Program-made: the position numbers and the translations under genes
Assembly (NCBI RefSeq): GCF_003857055.1
Contig: NZ_QGSZ01000153.1
Location: forward strand, 1-64,000
Direction: 5' to 3'
Origin: Micromonospora inaquosa
GTDB lineage: Bacteria; Actinomycetota; Actinomycetes; Mycobacteriales; Micromonosporaceae
DNA length: 64,000 nt
In this document: positions 27,237-35,300 of the stretch, one piece after another
How the letters are laid out: each line of letters begins with the position of its first letter
How positions within the stretch are numbered: the first letter of the stretch is position 1
Notes under the pieces: generated by a model
What the model was told of the DNA's origin: nothing
The model's database searches: none
Seen by the model: the letters and a program-made list of their open reading frames with translations, nothing else

Positions 27237-27685
27237 GAGGTCAAGAGTTGCCCACGTTCCAGCCGGTGGGCGATCGCGTCTTTGGTGGCCGGGCTCAGAT
27301 CGCGGGGATCGTGACAGCTGCCGACCTGACCAACCGGTTTGGTGAGATCGCCAGGCCCTTCACGATGATCGAGGAATGTGAGCGCCGACTGCACCGTAGG
27401 GTGAAGTCCAGGATCGCCCCGGACATCATCGAGACCGCCACGAACAAGAGACACAAGGACGCTGACAGCTTGACCTTCGGAGCCTACGTCCACGTCTTCA
27501 AGGACGAGAAGCACTTCCTGCTCCTCGACTGGCCGCTCGACCACGCCCAGTTCGTTCAGCAGGTCAAGGATGTCGCCGGCATCCGTAACAAGATGATGCA
27601 TTTCTCGCCGGACCCCATCCCGAACGAGTGGGGGGCGATCGACGGTCTACTCGCTATGTTGCACGCCGTCGACCCCCTTCCCTGA
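27237..27685 (+). pseudogene. 5'-truncated CBS-domain/HEPN protein
   Basis: The open frame begins right after a TGA at 27236-27238 with no native start, and reads QIAGIVTAADLTNRFGEIA, the end of a CBS domain, followed by PFTMIEECERRLHRRV and a HEPN-like module ending in the R-N-x3-H motif IRNKMMH. Such proteins, whose HEPN part may be an RNase, usually have two CBS motifs; only the end of the second remains. The C-terminus looks complete and overlaps the convergent DUF6933 gene by 39 bp. A decayed defence-type gene is the simplest reading. Confidence 0.65.
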
Positions 27686-28177
27686 TCCGGCAGCGCCCAC
27701 CAGTGCTGCCAGTTCGCGGTCGGGGCTGACGTTCGTGGCGTACAGGGGGCTGCAGGGCGTGGTGGCCAGCCGCAGCGAGAGTGTGACGAGGTTGGGGTGA
27801 GCGGAATCGTCGGTGTAGATCTCGGCGAGCTTGGTGAATTCGTTCATGATCCCGACGACGCTGCGGTTGGCCGTCGTGGCGAATCGGCAGTCCTGCATGT
27901 GCCGTAGCTCGTTAGCGATGAAGGCCCTGGGCGCCTGGTGGGCGTCGAGGACCGTCGCGATCTCGTCGGGGACGCGGGCGGGAAGGCTGCGCGCTGGTGC
28001 CAGGGGCAGCAGGACCGGTAGCAGGGTTCGCTCGTTGACCAGCAGCGCCAGCCGGGGCCGCCAGAACAGCGCGGTGGCGTACCACGGGCCCAGCAGGGTC
28101 GTGTCGTGGTCTCCTTCGACAGCCCGAGGCGGGTGGGTGTGATCGAGGAGTTTCTTGGTCGCTCGTACGATCAGCAT
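27647..28177 (-). CDS. DUF6933 protein
   Basis: 176 residues starting MLIVRATKKLLDHTHPP, then LGPWYATALFWRPRLALLV, a pattern I associate with DUF6933. The central part reads RSVVGIMNEFTKLAEIY. No catalytic motif is visible and no function is known. It starts 16 bp after the stop of the helicase-associated gene on the same strand, so they may be cotranscribed. Its C-terminus overlaps the truncated CBS-HEPN gene on the opposite strand, so the last twenty or so residues may have been changed by the rearrangement. Confidence 0.72.
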   Translation of the reverse strand: MLIVRATKKLLDHTHPPRAVEGDHDTTLLGPWYATALFWRPRLALLVNERTLLPVLLPLAPARSLPARVPDEIATVLDAHQAPRAFIANELRHMQDCRFATTANRSVVGIMNEFTKLAEIYTDDSAHPNLVTLSLRLATTPCSPLYATNVSPDRELAALVGAAGSGKGVDGVQHSE

Positions 28178-28193
28178 GGTGCTCTCCAGCCCG

Positions 28194-29990
28194 TCAGGCG
28201 CGGTGGCGGCGGGCCTTCTCGATGACGTCGCGGCCGTCGGCGTTCTGCTGGCGTGGCGCGTAGCCGGCTTTGCGCAGGGCGGCCATCGTGTCAGCCGTGG
28301 TGGCTTGGCTGGCCAGCACGGTCGGGGCGAGCAGACGCAGGTTGAGCTTGTCCAGCCGCTTGTCGGCGCAGATCTGCGCTAGCAGCGCGGTGTCATCGCT
28401 GACCAGGGTGCTTGCCAAGGGCGCGACCCGTACCGACCCGTGTTGGCGGGCGACGTCGGCCAGCAGGTAGACCAGTGGTTGCGGCAGCCCGCCTTCGGCG
28501 ATCTTCGTCAGGGCCTTGGACAAGCGCTGCTCGGTCCAGCCTGCGTCGTACGCGCCGCGTACCGCCGCGGGGCTGAAGCGCCAGGTCGTGGCCGTGCCGC
28601 GGGACTCGACGACGGCGGTCGCACCGAGGAGTTCAGCTAGATCCGGGCTCGGTGTTCCCGCCACGACCGCGGTCAGGTCGGCCTGCAGCCGGGCGGTGCG
28701 GGCGACCTCACCCAGGTCGCCGACTGCCTCGGCGATGTCCGTGTCGGCCAGCAGCGCATGCCCGGCAGGGCTGACAGCGCCCGCGCCGAGGATCCCCAGG
28801 GTTGCGGCCTCGTCCAGCACGCCGCGTACGCTCGTGGTGCCGCCGAAGGTCAGCGGCTGCCGCCACCACATCCACTGCGCCGCCTGCTCGAGGTTCGTCG
28901 CCGCCCGGTCACCCAACGCCCGCAGTGCGGCGATCCGGGCTTGCGCAGACCAGCTTTGGCGGTGCTCCGGAACCCACGGCCCAGTCTGCGACGACGGCAG
29001 ATAGTCCAGCTCGCGCCACGCCTTCAGCATCACCGCGAGCCGCCGGTCCAGACCGAGCTTGAGCCAGCGGTCGTACGCGGCCGTCGGGACCACGCGATCG
29101 TCGAGGTCGGCCAGCCTGGCCTCCTGGGCGACCGCTAGCAGCAGCCGCACGGTCGGAACCGTCACTCCCAGCGTCTTCGCCGTCCGGGTCAGCTCGCGCA
29201 CGCCCACGCCGCCGGCCTTGACCGTGACTAGCGGCTCACGTCCAGCCCCGTCCAGCAGCGCCGACAGCAGCCCGACCACGGCGATGCCCTGGGCCTGGGC
29301 GTCGCGGCGCACTGCCGGGGGATTCGGCGTACGCCAGGTGACCGGTGGTTCCTGCGGCTGGAACGGCGCCCGGTAGTTCGCTCCTCGCACAGCGAGCGCA
29401 ACCTGACCCGCCAGCTGATAGTCCTCCCAGGTCACCCGGTAGAGCAGCCCGTGCTCCTCGGCCCAGTCCAGCGGATGCACCTGCCGATAGCGGCTCGTGT
29501 ACCGACTCCGATGTGCGATGCCGCTTCCGCCATGGCGACGGATCCGTCCACCGTCGCGGTCAGCCTCCTCCAACACCGTCCGCGTCGCGGCTGGCATCCG
29601 CTTGACCAGAGCGTGCACGTTGTCCATGTCGAGGAAGAACTCCGCCACCGCCTCCAGCAAGTCCGCCTTGCGACCCTTCGTGGGCAGTCCCAGGTTGCGT
29701 GCCACGACCTTCAGATCATCGACGCTCAACACGGCGGCGAGCTGACCAGCGGCCGGGCCGACACCCAGCGGACGGGCGAAGACCTCCCGCAGTACGCCGT
29801 TTACCGTGAGCCGGCCCCGCAGCCGCGAGATAAGCCCTGCATCGGCGGCACGCTGCAGGTACGGCGTCGCGTCGGCACCGACCAACGCCGACACCTCCAC
29901 CTCGGTGACCAGGCCACCCAACGCTAGAGCCGCCTCCAGCACCTGAAGGGTCGGAAGGTCAAGGCCAGCAAGCTGATCATACGGATTCAC
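28194..29990 (-). CDS. Helicase-associated (XPB/Ssl2-like N-terminal) protein
   Basis: 598 residues. GTG 29990 is preferred over a start 45 bp further upstream because GGGAG lies seven bases upstream. The N-terminal half contains winged-helix-like segments (VTEVEVSALVGADATPYL, ARNLGLPTKGRKADLLEAV). The C-terminal part is the Helicase_C_3 module: PQPLVYLLADVARQHGSVRV and NLRLLAPTVLASQA. No Walker motifs are present, so this is not a helicase itself. It is widespread in Actinobacteria with unknown function, possibly DNA-binding. Adjacent to DUF6933 on the same strand; the divergent methylase gene begins 465 bp away. Confidence 0.8.
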   Translation of the reverse strand: MNPYDQLAGLDLPTLQVLEAALALGGLVTEVEVSALVGADATPYLQRAADAGLISRLRGRLTVNGVLREVFARPLGVGPAAGQLAAVLSVDDLKVVARNLGLPTKGRKADLLEAVAEFFLDMDNVHALVKRMPAATRTVLEEADRDGGRIRRHGGSGIAHRSRYTSRYRQVHPLDWAEEHGLLYRVTWEDYQLAGQVALAVRGANYRAPFQPQEPPVTWRTPNPPAVRRDAQAQGIAVVGLLSALLDGAGREPLVTVKAGGVGVRELTRTAKTLGVTVPTVRLLLAVAQEARLADLDDRVVPTAAYDRWLKLGLDRRLAVMLKAWRELDYLPSSQTGPWVPEHRQSWSAQARIAALRALGDRAATNLEQAAQWMWWRQPLTFGGTTSVRGVLDEAATLGILGAGAVSPAGHALLADTDIAEAVGDLGEVARTARLQADLTAVVAGTPSPDLAELLGATAVVESRGTATTWRFSPAAVRGAYDAGWTEQRLSKALTKIAEGGLPQPLVYLLADVARQHGSVRVAPLASTLVSDDTALLAQICADKRLDKLNLRLLAPTVLASQATTADTMAALRKAGYAPRQQNADGRDVIEKARRHRA

Positions 29991-30454
29991 GGCGGCGCTC
30001 CCAGACACACGGCGACGCCCTGAATCCAACCCCACGGAACCGTCCCCGCGTGACGCGACCCGCCAGCCGCCAACCTGAGCCCGGCGACCTGGCTCGCCGC
30101 CGGTGGTTCCAAGCCGAGGCCGTACCTCCGACAGCCGGATGTCGAGCGGCCGGGAACGGTCTCCAGCCGCTCCGCATGGGCGGGGCCGGCCGGCCCCACT
30201 GCGACGAAGAGGGCTGAATGCGGCGAAGGGTCACCTATCGTTTCAGCAACCCCGTCCCTTGGCGGGTTAACACCTGGAGAGTTAACGAAGTTTCTCTTAG
30301 CGCCCGCTCTCTGCGGTCCGGGCCCTAGAAAAACCCTGGTCGTGGCTGTCTGTCAACGAAAAGGCAGGTGAGCATCTGCGGGTGCTCACGGTTGCCGGTG
30401 TCCCCGGTGTCCTCTACCTTCGATCGAGTCCACTTGCGATGGCCGGGGAGAGAG
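29991..30454. other. Divergent intergenic stretch with paired GTTAAC sites
   Basis: The 464 bp between the helicase-associated gene (minus) and the methylase gene (plus) hold no supported gene. GTTAAC palindromes occur at 30266-30271 and 30281-30286, 15 bp apart, in an AT-rich island (30260-30300) that is the likely promoter region. Possible operator for either gene. No other repeat noted. Confidence 0.4.
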
Positions 30455-32596
30455 ATGCAGCAAGTCACACGTTCGGAGATTGCCAGGCTGGCCGGGGTCA
30501 GCCGCGCGGCGGTGACCTCATGGGCCAAGCGCCGCGACTTCCCACGTCCCGTCGGGGAGAACCGCTTCGCGCTTCCCGAAGTGCTGGAGTGGCTCGAGTC
30601 CCGCCAGGTACACGGCTCGATTCGCGCGGCCGACGACGGGACCGAGTACAGCTACGCCGACCGGATCCGGCGGAGCCTCGCCGCGGCGACGCCCAGCCAC
30701 ATGCCTGGCATGAACCTGCCCGGCGATCCCACGACCGTCGAGATCGACAACCTCATTCTGCGCCTCACGTTGATCTTTCTGCGCGAGCGGGACCCGCAGG
30801 GTTGGGCCGGACTGAACGATCTGATCGCGCCGAATGCAGGGGCCGAAGGGGCGCGATGGCTCATCGACCGCATCGCGACAACCGCCGGGAAGGCGGCGCG
30901 GCGTCACGGCGTCTCGCCCGAGGTCTTCGCCGCACTGCGGCGGCTGACCCCGGAAGGCGTCCCTGAGGTCCGGGGACTCATGTCCGGCAGCTCGGAACTC
31001 GGCGCAGCGAACGTGCACACCCTCGTCGACGCGTACGAGGCCGCCCTGCCCCCGGGCGGCTTCCTCACCCCGCGCACGGTTGCGGCCCTCCTTGCCAAGG
31101 CGGTGATCGACGATTCTGCCGAGTCCGTTTACGACCCGTACCTGCGAGCTGGCGAGCTGCTCATCGCTGCGGCCGACGTGGCGGCACGGCCGGGGACCCT
31201 ACGGCTGCACGGGCTCGGCCCCGATGCTGCGGCTCTGAGCCTCTCTGGACTCACCCTGCTGGCCCTAGGCGAACCAGCCGACCTGCGTCCGGCGGCACAA
31301 GCTCGGCGCGCAACGGTCACGCACGTCCTTGCCAATCCGCCGTTCGGGAGCGATTCGTGGCTCGACCGGCGCCCCAACACCGACTGGCAGCCATTCCCAC
31401 CACCGCCAGCCCGATCCGCCTTTCGCTGGCTCCTGCACTGCATCGAGCAGTTGAGCGACGATGGCCGGGCTGCAATCATCATGCCACGGATAGCCGCCGT
31501 CTCGGCCAATGCCCGCGAGCGGGAAATCCGCCGCCGACTGGTCGACGATTCCATGGTGGAAGCGGTCATTGCCCTCCCACCCGGCCTGTATGCCGGTACG
31601 TCCGTTGCCACCAGTGTCTGGATCGTCCGGCGGGCACCCGGGTCGGACCAGCCGATCCTGTTCGTCGACGCGGTGAACCTCGGTGTGTCAAGCGGTGGCC
31701 GCACGCTGCTCGATGAGGGAGGCCAGGCCGACATCCTGAGAGCATGGCGATCGTTCCTTGCCGACCGTGCGGCCGGTCGGCCACACCCGGGCATCGAGAG
31801 TCTGAGTGCCGCCGTCACCAAGGCCGTCATCCGGCCGAAGTCCTACTCGCTCAACCCGGCGGAGTACCTACCAGGCCCGATAGGGCTCCGTGCCCCCGAC
31901 GCCGAAGCCGCCCGCGCCGGCCTGGGCGCGACTTACTCGCGGGCCTTCCACTGCCGCAGGGCGGCCGAGGATGCAGCGGTCGTTGCTTCCCAGCCGCTCG
32001 GCGCGCAGATCGTCCGTCTTGGCGACGTCTGCGACGTCAAGGCGGGCTATTCATACTCGCGGCTGCGAGCTGAAGAGCGATCCGACGAGCAGGGAGTCCC
32101 CATCGTTCTGCCGCGGCACCTGCGTGACGGGAGAATCGTGGCGGACAAACCGCCGCGAGCCCCGCGAGCGACCGCTAAGGCACTGGAGGACTACTGGCTA
32201 CGCACCGACGATGTGCTCTGCGTGCGGACCGGGGCACTTACGGCACCCGCCATCGTGCGGCCGACCGAGTCGAATTGGCTCCTGAGCACAAACTTGCTGC
32301 GTCTGCGAGTCTCAGACCCCGACGTCCTCAACCCCTACTACCTGTACGCATATCTGCGCTCCGCAGCGGGCACGGATGGGATGAAGGCGTTCGCACGGGC
32401 TACCGTGACCGCATACGTGACCGCAGCGGACGTCGCGGCGATGAAGATCCCGTTGCCGCCTCAGGCTCGGCAGCAGTCGCTGGTCGCAGCGCTACGCGCA
32501 CTTGACGATGAGGTCGTGACGGCGCGAGACCTGGCCGCCCGGGTCGCCGAGACCCGCGATGTGGTAGTCCGCCGGCTGTTTGGCGGTGCCCGATGA
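30455..32596 (+). CDS. HTH - N6-adenine methylase - specificity-domain fusion
   Basis: 713 residues from ATG 30455 with GGGGAGAG upstream (the frame is open further back, but nothing supports that). Residues 4-45 form a HTH (SEIARLAGVSRAAVTSW then RFALPEVLEWLE). The middle is an N6-DNA methylase core with motif IV NPPFGSDS and the type I-like TSVATSVWIVRR segment. The C-terminal 230 residues look like a type I specificity domain: IVRLGDVCDVKAGYSYS, LLSTNLLRLRVS and VTAADVAAMKIPLPPQ with a helical tail. M and S functions therefore sit in one chain. No restriction subunit is adjacent. It could be an orphan methylase or serve a neighbouring system such as Wadjet, but nothing in the sequence proves that. 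The stop overlaps the next gene by 4 bp. Confidence 0.85.
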   Translation: MQQVTRSEIARLAGVSRAAVTSWAKRRDFPRPVGENRFALPEVLEWLESRQVHGSIRAADDGTEYSYADRIRRSLAAATPSHMPGMNLPGDPTTVEIDNLILRLTLIFLRERDPQGWAGLNDLIAPNAGAEGARWLIDRIATTAGKAARRHGVSPEVFAALRRLTPEGVPEVRGLMSGSSELGAANVHTLVDAYEAALPPGGFLTPRTVAALLAKAVIDDSAESVYDPYLRAGELLIAAADVAARPGTLRLHGLGPDAAALSLSGLTLLALGEPADLRPAAQARRATVTHVLANPPFGSDSWLDRRPNTDWQPFPPPPARSAFRWLLHCIEQLSDDGRAAIIMPRIAAVSANAREREIRRRLVDDSMVEAVIALPPGLYAGTSVATSVWIVRRAPGSDQPILFVDAVNLGVSSGGRTLLDEGGQADILRAWRSFLADRAAGRPHPGIESLSAAVTKAVIRPKSYSLNPAEYLPGPIGLRAPDAEAARAGLGATYSRAFHCRRAAEDAAVVASQPLGAQIVRLGDVCDVKAGYSYSRLRAEERSDEQGVPIVLPRHLRDGRIVADKPPRAPRATAKALEDYWLRTDDVLCVRTGALTAPAIVRPTESNWLLSTNLLRLRVSDPDVLNPYYLYAYLRSAAGTDGMKAFARATVTAYVTAADVAAMKIPLPPQARQQSLVAALRALDDEVVTARDLAARVAETRDVVVRRLFGGAR

Positions 32597-32793
32597 CCAG
32601 ACGCAACCTCTCCCGCGAACACCGGTCTGTCGCGGTCGCCGTAGTGATTTCCGGCTGTGTCGGGGTCGTCGCAGCCGTGCTGTTCCACCACAGCGGAGCT
32701 GACCCCTCCACGGCGGTGATCGCGGGCGGCGCGGCCTTCGGCGCGACCATGACACTCGTCCTGGAAGTCCTCAAATACCTTCGCGGCCTATGA
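32593..32793 (+). CDS. Small two-helix membrane protein
   Basis: 66 residues, ATGA-coupled to the methylase stop. Hydrophobic stretches at about 12-31 (VAVAVVISGCVGVVAAVLF) and 40-60 predict two transmembrane helices in a hairpin, with a basic N-terminus. No family recognised. Coupling suggests co-expression with the methylase; an alternative is a small toxin-like or accessory membrane protein. It ends 103 bp before the Wadjet operon. Confidence 0.6.
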   Translation: MTRRNLSREHRSVAVAVVISGCVGVVAAVLFHHSGADPSTAVIAGGAAFGATMTLVLEVLKYLRGL

Positions 32794-32896
32794 GCTGTCC
32801 GATGATCTCGCAGTCGAAGGCCGGGGGAGCATCCGGTAGCTTCGGCGTACGCAGGTTCTCCTGCTTGCTGGCCTACCGCGATATTGTCGACCTCCT

Positions 32897-34114
32897 ATGA
32901 GCGATGCAGCGGCCATGACGTTCGATGACTACGCTGCCGAATCGGCTGTTCTCGGGATCTACCGGCAGGTCTTCGCGGTGTTGGCGCGGAACGCCAACGC
33001 GATGGTGGACGACGCGGACTCGGTCGGGGTCGACGAGTCGATCTTGCAGGCGTTCGCTGACGCGGGGCCAGCCGGGATGACGATCGAACAGGCCGTGCTT
33101 GCATGTCCGGCGCTGCCGGCGGATGTGGTCCGGCGCCGGTTCGAGGTGCTGCGGTCGTACCGTGCGGTGACCCGGGTCAACGAGCGGCCGCACGAGATGT
33201 TCTACCAGGCGACGTTCGCGCCGTACGTGATGTTGCTTTTTCTGCGCCGGTTGTCGCAGACCGGGGGCCAGGCGGAGCTGCACCGAATGTTGTCGATGGC
33301 CCGGCTGGCGCTGGACGACGATGACACGACCCCGGAGGTGGTGCGCGAGCAGTTGCTGGAGATGACGACGGTTTTCCGGCTGCTGGCGAATCCGATCATG
33401 CAGTTGGCGAAGTCGGCGACAGTCGAGTGCTTGCGGACGCAGGCGCAGCCGCTGCTGGGTAACAGCGACCTGGTCGACAAGGCGCGGGTGTATCACAATG
33501 CGGCCGCGGACCGGCATCCGCAGTTGTTGCCGGAGTGCACGCAGCTCCGGATGGCGTTGGCGGCCTATCGCGACGCGTTGAACACCGCGGCCGGGCGGCT
33601 GCTGGCGCACGCTGGTAAGACGCGTGCGTTGGGGTTGTTGCCGACCGAGCGGTGGCGCACGTTCGCGCGGGACAGCAGTACCGAGGGGCTGGCGCAGGCG
33701 CTGGACGGTTTGCTGTTCGACGCGCCGGAGCCGTTCTTCACCGCCGACGATCTGCTGGACGCGGTGGAGGAAGGGCTGCAGTCCGACAGTGGCCGGGTGC
33801 CGCCGCCGCGACCGCGTGTCGACGAGGAGCCTCCGCCGACGGAGGTCGACGTCGACCCGGAGGCGACGCTGTTGGCTCAGCGCGCGGAGGAGTTGCTTGC
33901 GGGGCGGGATGTGGTCACGGTGGCGCAGCTTCTCGCCGACGCGGGTGACTGGCCGACCAGTCGGCGTGTGTTGTCGGAGGTGACCGCGATTCATCTACGC
34001 CCGGAGCTGCCGTACACGGTGACCTGGGGTGACGGGTGGCGTGTCGATGTGACGTCCACGCGGACATGGGTCTCCGACGGCTGGTTCCGCCGGGACCAGC
34101 AGGAGGCGGCGTGA
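32897..34114 (+). CDS. jetA: JetA-like (MukF-type kleisin) Wadjet subunit
   Basis: 405 residues from ATG 32897. The sequence is helical with an N-terminal winged-helix-like part (RRRFEVLRSYRAVTRVNERPHEM) and a long helical middle, the plan of MukF/JetA kleisins. The C-terminal region has a DEEPPPTEVDVDPEA acidic linker. In Wadjet, JetA bridges the JetC ATPase heads and, with JetB and JetD, forms the DNA-extruding nuclease that cleaves small circular DNA. The start has no clear Shine-Dalgarno and may be leaderless. Identity rests on position at the head of the operon and overall pattern; the family assignment is less certain than for JetC and JetD. It is coupled to the next gene by GTGA. Confidence 0.72.
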   Translation: MSDAAAMTFDDYAAESAVLGIYRQVFAVLARNANAMVDDADSVGVDESILQAFADAGPAGMTIEQAVLACPALPADVVRRRFEVLRSYRAVTRVNERPHEMFYQATFAPYVMLLFLRRLSQTGGQAELHRMLSMARLALDDDDTTPEVVREQLLEMTTVFRLLANPIMQLAKSATVECLRTQAQPLLGNSDLVDKARVYHNAAADRHPQLLPECTQLRMALAAYRDALNTAAGRLLAHAGKTRALGLLPTERWRTFARDSSTEGLAQALDGLLFDAPEPFFTADDLLDAVEEGLQSDSGRVPPPRPRVDEEPPPTEVDVDPEATLLAQRAEELLAGRDVVTVAQLLADAGDWPTSRRVLSEVTAIHLRPELPYTVTWGDGWRVDVTSTRTWVSDGWFRRDQQEAA

Positions 34115-34650
34115 ACGAGCGGGATGCGGCCCTGTGGTGGGCGCGGATCCGGTCCGGCGGTCCGCAGCAGGTCTCCGCTGGTGGACCGACACCGGCCGGG
34201 CTGCGTCGTCTGGTGGAGGCTGACGCCAGGGCGGTGTGGCTGATCCCGAACCTGCCCGACAGCGCGGGACAGGCTGTTCTGATCGAGTACGGGGTGCCGG
34301 GCTCTTCGATGATGGACAGCAAGGGAACTCTGCGAGTGCTGGCCGCGACTTTGCGGTGTTGCTGGCCCGATCCCGCGACGGATCCGTGGCCCGGGCTGCC
34401 GGCTTTCACCGGTCATGTCGGTCAGGTGTTGCAACGGCTGGTGCCGGCCCGCAACAAGGTGAGTCGTCAGCAACTGCTGTCCGCAGGACTCCGGCGCCTT
34501 GCGGTATCCGGTTGGGTCCTGCTGGAGGGCGCGGACACAGTACGGATCGGTCCTCGGATCGCATCCTTTGGCTCGCTGGAGCTGAGCACGCTTCGGGAGC
34601 TGTGGCGGTTGATCCCCGACACCGCTGAGGACAGGTCGGAGGGGTCGTGA
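34111..34650 (+). CDS. Extra small Wadjet-operon protein, unknown
   Basis: 179 residues from a GTG overlapping the previous stop (GTGA) and ending with the same overlap to the next gene. The central part reads AVWLIPNLPDSAGQAVLIEYGV and the C-terminal region (SRQQLLSAGLRRLAVSGWVLLE) looks like a winged-helix module, as in MukE/KITE proteins. Two small KITE-like genes in tandem would be unusual, because Wadjet operons normally have one (JetB). Possible roles are a second KITE, a regulator, or a JetB split into two. Existing Wadjet type definitions should be compared before naming. Confidence 0.6.
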   Translation: MNERDAALWWARIRSGGPQQVSAGGPTPAGLRRLVEADARAVWLIPNLPDSAGQAVLIEYGVPGSSMMDSKGTLRVLAATLRCCWPDPATDPWPGLPAFTGHVGQVLQRLVPARNKVSRQQLLSAGLRRLAVSGWVLLEGADTVRIGPRIASFGSLELSTLRELWRLIPDTAEDRSEGS

Positions 34651-35300
34651 ACCGCCCGAATTCGATCTTCGAAGAGGTGCTCGGGACGTTGCCCGATCGG
34701 CAGCGGGAGCTGGTCGAAGCCGCGTACGCGCTGCTGGAGCACAGCAGTGGCCCGGTTCACCGGCAGTTCCTGCCCGCGCTGAGCGATGCGACGAGCCGTG
34801 AACGGCTGGAAGAGCTACTTCGTCGAACCGGCCGGACACTGGTGACGGTCGACCAGTTGCACTTCACGTCCGGGTTCGACGACGCCGTACGGACTGAGCT
34901 CACTGAGACGGGGTGGCAGCCGCTGTCGCTCGCCGACCGGGCGGTTTTGGTCCTGGTGCTGGTCCACTCGGTGGCGATTCCGCGCAGCGAGGAGCAGATC
35001 GCCGCGGACTCTTGGGAGAGCCCGTGCCCAACCACGTTGCAGGACGTCAGCCGTGACAGCAAGGTGCCGGTCGGCGAGGTCAGAGCGGCCCTGGGCCGGT
35101 TGACCGCGTGCGGGCTGCTCCGGACGGTTCGCGGCGGCGACCACGACAGCGGATACGTCCCGGGCCCGCAGATGTCGCGGCTGACTCCGGCCGCCCGCGA
35201 GCAGTTGCAGGACCAGTTGATTCTCGCTGCGGCACCAGACCATCCGCTGGCCGCAGCGATCCGGGAACGCCGGCACAACCGCGTGGGAGGGCAGCGTTGA
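34647..35300 (+). CDS. jetB: JetB-like (MukE/KITE-type) Wadjet subunit
   Basis: 217 residues from GTG 34647, coupled by GTGA to the previous gene and overlapping the JetC start. Predicted winged-helix segments include VPVGEVRAALGRLTACGLL followed by TVRGGDHDSGYVPG, the pattern of MukE/JetB KITE proteins. JetB dimers bind the kleisin and regulate SMC ATPase and DNA binding. The gene immediately upstream of the SMC is the usual JetB position, which is why I give it the name and not its neighbour at 34111. Confidence 0.68.
   Translation: MNRPNSIFEEVLGTLPDRQRELVEAAYALLEHSSGPVHRQFLPALSDATSRERLEELLRRTGRTLVTVDQLHFTSGFDDAVRTELTETGWQPLSLADRAVLVLVLVHSVAIPRSEEQIAADSWESPCPTTLQDVSRDSKVPVGEVRAALGRLTACGLLRTVRGGDHDSGYVPGPQMSRLTPAAREQLQDQLILAAAPDHPLAAAIRERRHNRVGGQR

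Noticed and set aside
27209..27601. Minus-strand ORF opposite the CBS-HEPN fragment
   Set aside because: It is the complement shadow of a frame that has recognisable CBS and HEPN motifs.
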